A stretch of 64,000 nucleotides of DNA from Edaphochlamys debaryana (GCA_016858145.1 JAEHOE010000008.1:1667447-1731446), one strand, 5' to 3'; shown: positions 1 to 12,381, counted from the first letter of the stretch. Numbers and translations are program-made. Notes: generated by a model not told the origin, from the sequence alone.

Positions 1-168
1 GCTGAGGAGTGGAGCCTAGCCTGCCGACTGCTGTGCCCACTGTCCAGAGTAGCGTGCCCCGAGTAGGGGGGCCTGTGTTGACTGAGTCTTGAGGGGTAGG
101 GGCTCCTGTAAACGCGCGCCTCGTGTACCGAGTGTGCCTCACCTCCCTCTCGCCCCTTGCCTCCCCAG

Positions 169-3100
169 GTCGCCACGCTGTGTGTGGAGCGGGGCCACCT
201 GGTGGCGCTGCTGTGGCAGTCGCTGCGGCACGTGCTGTATGCGGTGCTGTCGGACCGGGACGCAGCACGCAGCACGGCGCAGGCGGCGCGGCGCGCGGCG
301 GCGCAGGCGGCGGCGGACAAGGCCGAGGTGCTGCAGCGCACGGAGACGGAGAAGGCGGACATGGTGGGGAGGGGTTGGGGGCGGGGGAAGGGGTGGGAGG
401 GCCTGGCCGTTTTGTCATTACGGCGCAGGGTTTTAACGACGGCTTACACGTGCCAATCTGGCCTTGCACGTGCCGGAGGGTGGGGCGAGATATATCAAAG
501 GAAAAGGGGTGGAAGCTGGGGTGGGAGATCATGCACGGGGTCAACACAACAACCCATGATGATGCCGCAAAGATAACACCTCCTCCCCCCACCCCCCAGG
601 TCAACATGAACGACCTGCTCAACCGGCGGCTGCTGTCAGCCAAGATGGAGGCGGAGGCGGTGCGGGCGAGGCACGTTGACGTGAGTGGGGGCACGTGCGC
701 CCGGCCCGGACCGGCTTGTATGGATCACACCTGCTCGTGCAGCAAACGGCGGGTCGCGCGCGCCCGGCTCGGACCACACACAAACACCTTCGCCTTCCTC
801 ATCCTGCCCCCAACCCCGCCCTCCCCCCCAGGCCGAGGCTGAGCTGGCCCGGCTGCGTGCGGTGCAGCCGGACGAGCTGCGGCGGGAGCTGGACGCACTC
901 AAGGTGCAGGTGAGGGGGGGCTGGACATCAAGGGGTGTGGGGTCGGAGGGGTCGGGATGGCGAAGGGAGTGAGGTGAGGAAACAAGAAGAGGTTCAATGT
1001 GGACAGTGACGCGTGCTCCGAGGGTGGGGATCAGGGCCGGGCGCTTCTGGTGCCCGCCCTCCGCCTCCTGCCCACCGCTTCCTCCCTCCCCCCTCTCCCC
1101 CCCAGATGAGCAACACCGAGCGGCAGCTGCTTGCCTCCCAGGTGCGCATGGAGCGCATGCAGGGGGAGCTGCTGGAGCGGGAGCGGGAGCTGCAGGCGGC
1201 CATGAGCAAGTGAGTGCACGTGCGGGTGGTTGGGGGTGGTTGGGGGTGGTTGGGGGGTGGTTGGGGGGTGGGCGCCTGGGACTCAGGGCGGGGTCAAGCG
1301 GTCCAAGGGGCATGTACGGTCGCAGGGCCTCTGTAACTTGCGATGCGGACCGTTGCCAGCTCCTGCCGCTTTCCCCAAGACCCCCTCCGCTCCCCCCCTC
1401 CTCCCTCCCCTCCTCCCTCCCCCACTCCACCCCCCAGGGCCCAGTCCACCGCCGAGGAGCTGGGCGGCATGCGGGAGGAGTTCGGGCTGCGCAGCCCGCG
1501 GCCCGCGCAGCCGCGCACGCCCCCCTGGGAGCTGCTGCAGGCGGACGAGGGGGCGCTCACGCTCACGGCGCTGAGGGCGGGGGTGCCGCCGCACGTGAGG
1601 AGGGCGGGGGGGTTGGGGAAACCGGGGGAAGGGGAGGGGACGGAGAGGGAGAGGGAGGTGCTCTCGCCGAGTGCAGACGGGGCCGACACCATACGTCCAA
1701 CCATCTTACCCGCCGTACCATGTTACCATCTTATTCCTGCCCGCTCCCCCCGTCACAGGACGTTCACCGCCTGCTCCTGGGCGTGTCGGCCACCGGCGTC
1801 AACGTGCTGCCCTGGTGCCACCTGCTGGGCGTGTGCCGCCACATCGACCCCAACGGACCGCCGCCCAACGCCCTCGGCGGCGGCCTCGGCATTGGCATCG
1901 CGGCCGAGAGCTCCTTCACCGCCGTCGGCGCGCCAGGCGGCCCCCTGCTGCCTGAGGCTACGGACTCCTCCGATATCGCCAGCCCAACGCGAAGCGGGCT
2001 GCCGCCGCGGCGGTCGACCAAAGTCGGCGAGGGCGGCGGCATGGGCATGGGCATGGTGGGAGTCGAAACGTCGCAGGGCTCGTTGCCGGCGTCACGTGCC
2101 ACGACCGCAATCGGGCAGCGGCGCGGCTTTAATCGTGGCGTTTCCATGAAGCATCTCAACCTCAACGGAACCGTCGGGTCGCTGGACATCTCTGCGGCGC
2201 TGGCGGCCAGCGGCCTGGGCGGCGGCGGAGGGCAGCCCGGCGGCCGCGGCTACGGCGCGCAGGGCAATTCCTCGCACAAGCGGAGCCACTTTGTGGCGGC
2301 TTTCAATACGCCCGGTGAGAGGCGCGTGACGAGAAGGGGCTGGGGGCGGTGTAAATTGGGGTGGGGAGAGGATGGAGGTGCCATAATCTTGGGCTGTTGT
2401 CCTAGTGCAGAACCGCAACCTCCTCACACCTTCCCACGCGCTCACGCGCGCTCATCTCTGTTCCCACCCGCGCCAGTGCTTCAAATCAGCTGCTCTACCC
2501 CCTCGACGACTCCTCCTCCTCCCCACCCACCCCACCCCCCAGGCCTCCCCGACATCCGTGAGCAGCACCACTGGCTGCACGGGCTGCTGTCGCGGGCGGA
2601 CGCCGCCACGGCCCTGGGGCGCTGGCTGAGCGACGATGTGGTGGAGGCGGTGGCGCAGGTGGGGGGAGGAGAGACAGGGTGGGATAGGAAAGGTGGTGGG
2701 GAGTGACTGCTGGAGGGGTTTGCGTTTGCGTCACCGCTCTTTCCTGTCTCACCCATCGTCCACCCTGCCTGCCTGACCCGCTCTCTTGGCCTCCCGCTTT
2801 CATCCCCTTTCAACCCCCCCCCCAGATGACTAACCACTCCATCGACACGCACTCCATCGCCTGCCTCCTGCTGGGCACCATCTCCATCGCGGGGGCGGAC
2901 ATCGTGCCGTACAAGTGAGGCGTGAACTGCGTGCTGTGCGTGCGGTATGCCTGCCGCCCCACCCTCCAGGCCCCCGGCTAGCCCTCAGTGCCTTTCCCTC
3001 CCCCTCCCCCCCACGCCTGGTGGACTAGGCCTCCGGGCAGCCGGCAGTCCCCGCTCGCCCCCCACCCTCCTCACCACCCCATCCTCCTCCCTTCCACACA

Positions 3101-6100
3101 CCCTTCCCCCCTCCCTCTCCCCCCCTCCCCCTCCTCCCCCCCCCCCACAGGTCCCTGTCCGGCATCCTCGCCGTCCGCTACCACCACACCGCTGCCGACA
3201 TCGGCGGCTCCATCACCGAGGCGCTGGAGCTGGCGGCCATGAGCACCGCGGACCGCGTGGAGCGCATGCAGGAGAACAACAAGGAGCTGCACAAGATGGT
3301 GGGGGGAGGGAGGGGGGGAGGGGGAGGGAGGGGGGAGGGGGAGGGCGGGGAAGGGGAGGTGGCAGGCAGGCGGGGCGGCGGGTCGTCCTTGGAGTTGGCC
3401 CTCTCTTCCGGCACCTCATGCCCTCTGCCTCGCGTTAAGGCGGTGTCTCATGATCCACTCCCCTCGCCCCACTCCCCTGCCTCCCTCCCCCCCTGACGCC
3501 CCATCCTGCCTTCCCCCCCTTCCCCCGCCCCCCCAACAGGTCAACAAGCTCAAGCGCAACCTCAACGACCTGCGCAAGGTGGGGCGTGGACCCGGCAGGG
3601 GGGAGGCGGGGGCGAGGGCCTCGCCTTGTGTGCGTGCAAGCCCTGCCCTTGACCTCAACTCAGATCCCCTCCCTCCCTCCCCCCTCCCTCCCTCCCCACC
3701 CACCCGCCACCACCAGGTAGAGCACAACTCGCGCATGCACGCGGGGGCTTCGCCTTGCGGCCCTGCCTGTCTTCCCCCTTTCATGACACTGCTACCGTCC
3801 CCTCCCTCTCCCCCCCCCCCTCCCTCCCCCCCCTCCCTCCCCCCCCAGGTGGAGCGCGACTCGCGCATGAACGAGCTCCGCTCCGTGGGGCGAAAGGTGC
3901 AGGGGCGCCGCCCCTCGCCGGTGCACGCGCTGGTGCTGCAGAAGCGGCCCGAGTACTTCATGGGGCTGGGGGCGGGGGAGGACGTGCCGGCGGCCATGCA
4001 GGCGGAGGGCAAGGTGGGGAGCTGGAAGGGGGGGATGGGGGAGGGGGAGGGCATGGAGGGGGTAGGGGGGTAGGGGAGGGGGGCAAGTAGGGACGTGGGG
4101 GAAGTAGGGATCGGGGCAAAGGGGCTGGGCGAAGGAGGAGGGCTTGGGCGCGTGCAACCCAGGCCTGCGCGGCGAGGCCTTCGTCCGCCCAACGACACAC
4201 CCTACCGTCCCCATCCTGCCCCACCCCCCGCCTTCCGCCCCCAGATCTACAACCGGCTGATGGAGAAGGCGGACGCCGAGCGGCTGGTGAACACGGTGTG
4301 GGCCTCCAAGCGGGACTTCGAGGCCTCCCAGGGGGTCACCATCACGCTGCCCGACTACCTGGCGGTGTATCTGCAGGTGGGGCGGGGGGAGGGGGCGGGA
4401 GGGGAGCTGGGGGGTGCAGAGGGGTGTGTGCTGACCCTGATTATATAGTTGCTAGCCCGATAAAGCGGAAAGAGCAAGACCCAGGCTTCCACTGCGCGGG
4501 GCATGCGAGCAAGCGAGGGAGGTGGGCGCGTGAGGTGTGCTGGGTGCAGAGGGGTGAGTGGCGGCGGGGGCCGGCCCAAGGGCTCTGGGGTAAGGGGCCC
4601 CCCGCTTGCCGTCCCCACGCGCTGGCCTCAACCCCTGAACCCCTCGTACGACACTCCTTTCCCGTACAGCGCAAGTACGGCGCCGCCCGCGCCGCCGCCG
4701 AGGCCGCGTACAACCTGATCTTCACTCTGGGTCAGCACCAGTACGACCCAGACTGCTACCTCTTCTTCAAGGTGGGTGGTGGGTGGTGGGCGCACGGGAG
4801 ACGGGAGCCGCCTCGCTTCCCAGGCCTGCGTCTACCTCATTTGCAGCGCAAAGCCTCTGCTGCACCTGTCCGTTGCGCCTTCACCGCCATCCTCCCTCAA
4901 CCCCCACCCCAAACCCCTATTCCCCGCCCCTCCCACCCCTCCCACCCCACCCACCCTCCCCCAACCCCCCACTCCCCTCAACCCCCAACCCCCAACCCCC
5001 AACCCCCAACCCCACCCCCACCCCAGGTGGTGGCAGGGGACCTGGACGACTCGGCCCGCGAGGGCCAGGAGCGCCTCCGCTCCGCCGTGCTGGACACCCT
5101 GCTCGCCGCCGACTCGGCAACCAACCACGGCCGCGTCACGGGCTGGCTGCGCAAGGCCGAGCTGCGAGACACGCTCACGAGGCTGCTGGCAGCGGACTCC
5201 GCCAAGCGGGATGCGGCGGTCGCGGCTGCGAGTAGCGCTGCAGCGCAGGCGGCGATCGCGGCTGGGGAGAGCGCGGAGGCCGCGACGGCGGCGGCCGAGG
5301 CGGCGGCGCTGGCGGCGGCGGCGGTGAACCCGCGCGCGGCGGGGTTAGTCACCGGGCTGACTCAGCCGCAGCTCAGCGACCTGTTCGACGCCCTGGATGA
5401 CGAGGACGCGCACGAGATGGTGCAGTACGCACGGCTGTTCGAGGACGACACGGGTGAGTGCCGTGCGGCGGCGGCGATGGCGGCTTCCTTCCGGCACGTT
5501 CGTACGGGCATGCCGCTGGCGGCTTTTCACATACCCCAGCCAGCCACCTTTCCAACCAAACCAACCAACCTCCACGCTCCCCCCCCTCGACTCTCCCACC
5601 CCCAGACCTGAACCAGGGCGTGTTCGTGGAGACGCTCCGGCAGCAGCACCTGCACAACCGCCTGGACTGGCTGCAGGTGGGGGCACGGGCAGCGGTAGGG
5701 AGGTGGGGGAGGCCCGGGGGCGGATGGCCATGGGGCAAGGGGCAGGGGGCCTGACGGCGTACCAAAATACACGTGTCAAGTCTCCCGTAAACGTGTGCTT
5801 GCCTGCTCGCGGCTTTGCGTCTGATCACTTCGCCTCCCACCTCACCAATGCCCTACGTCCCCCCCCTCCCCGCCCTCAGTCCATTGAGGACGCCGTGCTG
5901 GACTGGGCCGAGGCCACCGGCTCCCAGGTGGGGGCGGGGGCCGGGGAACCAGTACCTTTGCACGTGTGGGCTCGGCCACTGTCTCCCCCGCTCCCTCCTC
6001 GCCACTTCCCGAACACACCCTCCCTCTGCCTCTCTCTGCCTCTCTCTGCCTCCGCCTCCACACCTTCCCCCCCTCCCCCCCAGGTGCTGGGCCCCAGTGC

Positions 6101-6980
6101 GCTGCGCGCCGCCATGCTCAAGGCGCAGCCCGACACGGACGCCGACACGCAGCGGGAGATGCTCACGCGCGTGTTCGGGCAGGCGGCGGCGGGGCTGGCG
6201 GCGCCGCCGCGTGAGTGGCAGGGCGGGGCGGGGGCTGGGGGCGCGGACTCTTACCGGGGATTACAGGATGCAGGGGGCGGGGTTGTGAGGATGGGGTGAA
6301 TATCACGTTCAGCACCGTTGCAACCCTCCTCCCCACTGCGACAAACCTCTCCGCGAACCTCCTTCCACCCATCCCGCCCTCCCCCTCGCCCCCCAGCCGA
6401 CAAGAACGCCAAGCCTCCCAAGGCCGAGAAGAAGGTGGGCCGCGAGGAGGCGGCCATGGCGCTGCCGCTGGAGCCGGCGCTGAGGCGGCTGCGGCAGGAG
6501 CGGGCGGAGGGCATGTGCACCGTGGCGCAGGTGAGCCGGGGGTGAGGGGTAGAGGGGGCTGGGGCTGTGGGAGAGCGCTTAACCCAACCAGGAACTTGGT
6601 CTGCCTCACCATCCCGGCCCCTGTCTATCTCGTCGTGATTATATATCCGCCAGTCACAACTGCTCAGCCTCGTGGATTATTCACTCATCCCCTTTCCTGC
6701 CCTCGGACTCTCCCTCTTCCCCCCCTCCCCCCCACAGGCCATTGAGCTCATGTCGGCCGGGCGGGCGGGCAAGGGCGGCCGCAGCGGCTCCCCGCGCCGG
6801 GGCAACCGGGGGCCGGGCGCCACGGACCGGGACCGGGCGGAGAAGGAGCGCAAGGAGGAGAAGGAGCGGGCGGTCAAGGGGGTGGGGGGCATCGTGTGGG
6901 CGGACGCGGACGACGCGGCGTCGAATGCCACGCCGCGGGTGGGCGGGGAGACGGACGGGGAGAACACGGCGAGGTCGTGA
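169..6980 (+). CDS. AXDND1-like axonemal dynein light-chain-domain protein, copy 1 (5' partial)
   Basis: Nineteen exons are visible: 169-363, 600-680, 832-909, 1106-1209, 1438-1594, 1759-2314, 2543-2658, 2826-2914, 3151-3298, 3540-3578, 3849-4013, 4245-4376, 4670-4771, 5027-5453, 5606-5676, 5880-5927, 6084-6210, 6397-6530 and 6738-6980 (TGA). All have GT-AG sites and compatible phases, giving about 1,003 residues. The first exon (VATLCVERGHLVALLWQSL) matches the second half of the axonemal dynein light-chain domain of p28/DNALI1 and AXDND1 (DELxxQVxxxCxERGLLL). Helical, Glu/Arg/Ala-rich coiled-coil exons follow, then a Gly-rich middle and a basic C-terminus. The domain's first half must lie upstream; the paralogue at 13,205 shows it. 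Bases 1-168 are the preceding intron. The likely site of action is the axoneme or its assembly pathway. Family assignment is from motif memory; exon structure is supported by the second copy. Confidence 0.8.
3717..3750 (+). repeat. Decayed partial copy of exon 11 inside intron 10 of AXDND1-like copy 1
   Basis: CAGGTAGAGCACAACTCGCG followed by CATGCACG resembles the acceptor and first bases of the true exon at 3849 (CAGGTGGAGCGCGACTCGCG, CATGAACG). A C/T-rich tract precedes both. Substitutions include a TAG in the GTGGAG position. The matching intron of copy 2 (17,513-17,672) lacks it, so the duplication is local to copy 1 or was lost from copy 2. Confidence 0.6.
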
Positions 6981-7050
6981 GGGCGACGGGGAATGAGGGG
7001 TTGTGGTGGAAGGATGTGGGTTGTGCATTTTGTAGCAGGCCTGGCGGTGA

Positions 7051-7055
7051 TGTAA
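7051..7055 (+). terminator. Probable poly(A) signal TGTAA of AXDND1-like copy 1
   Basis: TGTAA, the usual polyadenylation signal of Chlamydomonas and relatives, occurs 71 bases after the stop at 6980. The second copy has one in a comparable place (20,909). Confidence 0.6.
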
Positions 7056-9110
7056 CGTATCTGCTTGTGGACGGTTCTTGAACTCAAGGCAAAGGGGCGG
7101 TGTTCGGCGATGGGGTGTGGGCAAGATGGGCGGGTGGGGGGTCGGCAGGATAAGCACGCGTTGAGGCGATGGCTCTGCAGCCTCTGCTTCCTAGACCTCG
7201 TCCAGGGGTGCTGGAGCGGGCATTCCAGAATTGAAACCGGCGGGCTGGCGATAGACTCGCTTGCAACAATGCTGGACTCATGACATGCATACGGCAGCCT
7301 GAGACATTGGCAGAGGCGTAGGCTACAAGGCCCAGTTGAAGAGCCTTCTCAGCCGCACACTGCCGTAACGGTGTGAAGGCCAGGCCCTGTGGGACACCGC
7401 CCACCTGCCCCCATCGACTCCTGTGCAACGGCAGCAGCCGCCCTCCGCGCATCTAGCCCCTCAGCACCTCCCTCTGTGGCCAAATTGTCCGCCGTGCCTG
7501 CACAACCAACTCCGCAGAAGGGGGCGAGCCTCATTTATGCACCAGCCGCATCGTTGACCAGAGACGCTGAGAGGTCCAAACTTCCAATAGAGAGAGGTAC
7601 AGGCGACCTGCCCTATTATGCAACACTTTGTGCCTGGTGGGCCCTGGGACAGGCTTACACTTGCGCCATGACCCCACCCTTGCAATGCCAGCTGTATTTA
7701 GGGGTCTGAGAGGGGCCACTAGCGCTGGGACGCGTGGTTCCTACTCTTGGGCGCGTACGGGGCCATCTGGCTAAAGGGGTCAGAAATGGGGGTGTGGCCA
7801 GCATCCGCCCTATCGTGCAACACCCTGTCTGAGCGCTTAACCACCGTTTTCGAGCTCCCTCGCGCACCCCAGGGACCCCATACGGCACTATGGTGCCGGT
7901 AAAGTCCCACTGGCCTGAAGCAAGCAACCCGCGTGGGAGTCCTGGGGACATGTCGGGTATGAGCATGCGCTCCACCCGAGAAGACAAGTTTGACCCAAAC
8001 GCCCGCCGAGGCCAGTCTGATCAGCCAAGGATAGTGCTACAGTACTGTTGATGCGTGGCATAGGGCTGCCATAGCAACGGGTGAAGTTTACGGAGGTCAA
8101 TGTCGTCGCGGCGACTAGGGATGCTCGAACACAAACTCGCGCAACGCCACGAAGTCCTCCAGTCGACCAAGATTCCGCGTCAGTATAGCGTACGAATACC
8201 TTATTCACGCGCGGTTATGGGCTTTGCCTATGTTTGGTGGGGTCGAGCTCCCATTGACGCACCCATGCGTGTCGAAACCCTGGGCACCCAAAAGCCAACC
8301 CCGCCTAAATGTAACCCGGCAGGCCTCAAGGGTACCCTTAGGACACCTTAAGTCCGGGAGTGCGCTTTCTGAACCGCAAAGCCCAGCAAGAAAGGGCGGG
8401 TGTTGCACGTTAGGGACTGTGCACATTGGGGCAGTTCACCTCTTTCTTCTTCTTTCCAACACAGCACGATACCTGCATGCCGCCACCTGTTCATGGCACC
8501 GGCTGCCAGCTGTAGCTACGTGCCTCACGGCCGCAGCAGCCCTCTGCACATCTAAACCCTTGGCTCCCGCGCACTTGAAACTTTGGCTCCCGCTAGGCCG
8601 CTACTTTGCCAACGCAACCTGCCCTGCCTTCACACTCATGACGTTGTCCTGATTCTACGCCTCGCACAACCCGTGCCCTCGGTACACCTAACATGCAACT
8701 TCGCTTTAAGACAACAAGGCCCCCTCCGCCATTAGTGCGAGTGCCACCATGGGCCTCGTCCGCTGCAGCGTGCTCCACACCAGTCGTCGAGCGCTGAGCG
8801 ATGCCAGACCAATTAGGCACCAATGCCTCACATCCACGGACGATTGCCCCTGCCCAGCCGAGGACTGTTTAAGAACACCACCATCCGAATATCCAGGCCT
8901 AGGAATTCCTCGTTCACTCATCACCTCCAGCGATCCTCCTAAATCACGAGTCCCACAGAGCGAGCACCGTTGGCTGCCACAGTACAACCGTCCCCAAGCA
9001 GAGTGTCCCCCAAGCAAAATATGCGAGACCAGAAAATGAGCTGTTGCCCCACGTTTCATTCTGAATGCTGCCCAACCCCACCCAAATCACTCCTTTTCCC
9101 TTGGCCAACC
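7056..9110. repeat. Non-coding spacer, first copy of a duplicated block
   Basis: No convincing gene. Bases about 7,063-7,510 match 22,978-23,410 and about 8,440-9,085 match 23,545-24,090 with many substitutions and small indels. An example is the shared stretch around CTCATGACATGCATACGG at 7,276 and 23,186. About 0.85 kb in the middle (roughly 7,610-8,440) is absent from the other copy. Open frames here are short and not shared between copies. Confidence 0.75.
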
Positions 9111-9129
9111 TAGAGCGCAGGTCGTCCCT

Positions 9130-9495
9130 AGCGTGCCCCCGAATGAGAGCGAGGAGGCTGCACTGTAGGACCCCACTCCTGCCCCTGGCCGGTGCGCAGC
9201 TGGCGGGGCCAGTGCCGACCCCGTCCCTGCCCCTCCGGGCCCAGGCGTCATAAGGTTGGAGGCACTCGCACCATAGCTGCTGCGATACCCCCCGCCCGCT
9301 GCCATGGTGCCGGCGCCAAAGCCCGAGTTGCTGTAGCCACCGCCGCTGCCTGGCCCAATCCCGAAGGACCCAGCCGTGCCCGTGGTACCGGCCTGGCTGC
9401 TGCCTCCGTGTCCGCCTCCTCCTCCTGACGAGGCGCCCTGCACCGCCCCGGCCCCCGACGCCGGTGCCTCCCGCCACGCCGGTGCCCATGGCCAC
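9130..9495 (-). pseudogene. Orphan 3' fragment of SAS-6 last exon
   Basis: The minus strand encodes a Gly/Ser/Ala-rich peptide (GASSGGGGGHGGSSQAGTTG and following) nearly identical to the C-terminal tail of the SAS-6 gene at 28,046-28,405. Both ends are truncated: the last ~45 codons and stop of SAS-6 are missing, and upstream identity stops within the same exon. No splice-compatible partner exon lies nearby. It is best read as debris of a segmental duplication. It sits directly after the spacer copy at 7,056-9,085. Confidence 0.85.
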
Positions 9496-9819
9496 AAGCG
9501 CGGCCGGAGGCCCCAGCGCAGGCGGCCCCGCGGCGGGGCGGGGCCCAGAGGACCCGCTAGCCTGCCCGCAGCCGCCCGCCGTGCGCGGAGCTTTGGCGGG
9601 GCGCGACGGCGGCGGCGCCGGCCAGCCGGGGTGGCGAGCACGCCAAGCCCGCTCAGCGTTCAACGCCAAGCCCGCTCAGCGAGCGCGCCAAGCCCGCTCA
9701 GCCGGGGTGGCGAGCGCGGCCGGGGCCAGCGCCTACTCCATCGGCGGGGCGCATTACCGCCACCCGCATCGCCGCCGCCGCCGCCGCAAGCGTCGATCAG
9801 CTTAAGCGCCGGCGCTGCT
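9496..9819. other. Short spacer with a repeated 17-base motif
   Basis: No gene seen. CGCCAAGCCCGCTCAGC-type units occur three times between about 9,640 and 9,705. The remainder is GC-rich DNA between the SAS-6 fragment and the end of the Crinkler-like gene. Confidence 0.5.
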
Positions 9820-12381
9820 TCAGACCCCCGCCCCGCCTGCAGCAACCTGTGCCCCCGCGGGAGAGGCGCCCCCTCCCACAGCGGCCTCCTGCTCCGTGGC
9901 AAACTCGGAGAACCAGTTGTGCTCGGCGGCCTCCTCCGCGGTCAGGGTGCCCTCCATGAGCTGCTGCTGCAGCGTGCGGCCCTCCAGGCCCAGCCGCCCG
10001 CCCCTGCCAATGAGCTGCTCCGCCACCATGCGCAGGTCCGAGGCGGCCGTGTAGCGGCCACCGCTGTCCAGGGTGCGGCCGCTCCAGTGGCGGAGGGGGA
10101 AGGGCGGCCGGCTGCAGTCGCAGCCCGCCACGCCCGCGTGCTCCAGGTCGATCAGCAGCCAGCGCCGCTCCGCAGGCAGGTAGACCACGTTGTCCCAGCG
10201 CACGTCCCTGTGAACGTACCCTACGCAGCGGGGCGCGGGCACGTGGCAAATCATGAGTGGAGACACTGCCAAGGAGCCCTGCCACAGCTGGCCCTCGGGC
10301 CCCCAGTCCAGCTGTGGGCTTACTCGGCTCGGCCCAAGTAAGAGCTGCAGGCCCGCCAGAGACCGTAGGTTCCGCCCATGCCGTGCCGTCACTATGTTAC
10401 ACCGCATCGCGCCTCGGTCTTTTCTCCTTACAACAACGCACCTTTGCCATGCAGAGCAGCGAGCCCGCGCAGCACGCCGTGCACTGCCCGAGCGACGTCC
10501 GCTTCGGTCTCGGGCGGCTTACTGCAGGGTACACCCACGGGGGCCAGGTGCACCACGTACGTGTCGTTCTCGAGCCGCGGGCCGGCGGGCCCGTCCCCGC
10601 CGCGCGCCTGGATGATGACGCACGGGTTGTCGTACGTGGACATCTCCCGGTACAGTTTCTGCAGGAGCTCGAAGCTCGTGTACGGGGCCTGCACCTTATG
10701 AAAGTTGAAGATGCTCTTGCGGATGAAGCCTGAGGGGGCGGCAAGGTCCCACGTGAGGCCACCGTACGAACACACGGGCTGAGCTGCTGCCCCGAGACGC
10801 ACCAGGCATCAGGGTGACAAGCCGGTCGCCGTCGGGGTTCCTAAGCGTCGCCCCCAGGGCGAAGGCCGCGGTCATTCCTGTGCTTGAGAACCCGGCCAGC
10901 AGCCGCCAAATGTTGCAGGCGGCGGTCAGGGCCCGGACCCGTCCCGGGATCGTGTCAAGGTCGATGACGTCGCTGATGGGCGTCGCGAAGACCGTTCCGG
11001 CCCTGCAAACCCCCCGAGTTGTCAAGCCCGGGCACATGAGGCCGAATATGTGCTCACATGCTTACCGCTTGCGGATGGAGAAGAACTGCGCCGCAAGGCA
11101 TACAAAGTGACAGAGTCAATTGTTACCCCTGCGAAGAGCCGCATGCAAGTGCCCAGAGCTCACCTACCTGCATGGACCGGCCAGCAGCTGCGTAGGCCAG
11201 CATGCTCGGCGGTTGCTCTGAGCTTGGCCCGAGACCCTCAAGCCAGGTGTCCGACATCTTGGCCGAGAGCTCTGCCACGGCGTCCTCCATCTGCTGGCGC
11301 CCCGCCTTCTCCTCGCCCTTGAAGATTAGGACGTTGCGGACCCAGCAGAGGAAGTCAGGCCGTAGTTGCGGAACTGCGGCGGTTGTCACAGCTTAATCAG
11401 GCTAGCGACGACCTCGACGCACGCACGCCTTGCCGACCCCGCCCCACACCTTGCCAGCAACACCCACCCACCAGTAGCTCCGCTCCTGTCCGCCGCGTTC
11501 CGGTTGGTGCTGAACGGGACCGTTGTCAGATATGAAGAAATGAAGAGCAGCATGCCCTCCATGGCCAGTTGCGTTAGGGCAGCGGTGTATGTCTCGGTGC
11601 CCTCGCCCAGCTTAAACACCAGGACACCCGCGACCTTCATGGCGAGCGACACCGCCTTAGACTCCTGTTGCATGACACGGAAACGAGGGTAGGGAGAGCG
11701 GAGACCAAACGCCTGCACAACTGCCTGCACCTCGTACCTGTGGCAGGTCGCCAAGTGCCACGAGACGGCCCCTCAGCTGGCCGTGTTGTTGGAACAGAAG
11801 TGGGGCGTAGTCGTTGGGCACCGGCAGGTTCACCGCCTCCGCGAGGTACCGGCGCAACCCAGCGGCGTCCTCCCACAACGCTCTTGGTCCGAACGGCTGC
11901 AGGTTCTGCTCCATCCACGTGAGCGTGCAATCTCCTGCGTGACACGAGGCGTATCAAGCGTCGCGTGCAGGAAGGGCATGGAAGACCTTATGCGCGTACC
12001 GGTGACTCCTGCCTCCACGCTGCGTGCCACCGAGCTGCCTGCGGTGAGTGGGCAAAGCACCAAAGCATCGGTCAGCTGCTGCTCTGGCCGGCTCATTCGC
12101 TGCGGCCCGCTGCGACCGTCGCTCGCCCTCCCCAAACGCGGGACCCCACCTCGCTGCGCCGTCTGCAGTCCGAGGATGACATCCGTTGTGGCCGGCCTCA
12201 CGCCAGCCTCCTTGAGCCTCTCGGGTGTCGCAAGCTTCAGGTTGATTGGAAGCCGGTAGCCCCCCGTGAACAGCGCATCCAAATCGTCGAGCGGGAAGGC
12301 CGCAAGGAAGTCCTCAAGGCCCTCAACATTGCAGAAGGCCTGATGGATTGCCTGGCGGACTGCCTCCCCCTCACCCCCCAT
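9820..12381 (-). CDS. Crinkler-like protein: PD-(D/E)XK nuclease-like region plus protein-kinase fold
   Basis: Eight exons on the minus strand: 12381-12150, 11934-11738, 11664-11472, 11373-11168, 11085-11066 (20 nt), 11002-10803, 10729-10442 and 10220-9820 (TGA). All phases agree, giving about 578 residues. The N-terminus (LEDFLAAFPLDDLDALF) looks SAM-like. Around residues 205-250 is RPDFLCWVRNVLIFKGEEKA, with the D...ExK arrangement of restriction-endonuclease-fold enzymes as found in Crinkler (CRN) family proteins. The C-terminal third is kinase-like: YVHRDVRWDNV supplies HRD and the conserved Asn, and WLLIDLEHAG replaces DFG with DLE. The pairing of these two regions is known from CRN-type proteins of oomycetes, fungi and some algae. 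Catalytic activity is inference. The start is the ATG nearest the conserved N-terminus; an in-frame ATG lies 18 codons upstream. It is divergent from AXDND1-like copy 2. Confidence 0.75.

Noticed and set aside
4981..5026. AACCCCC repeats resembling a telomere-like array
   Set aside because: Short, irregular and located directly before an acceptor; best read as a C-rich polypyrimidine tract.
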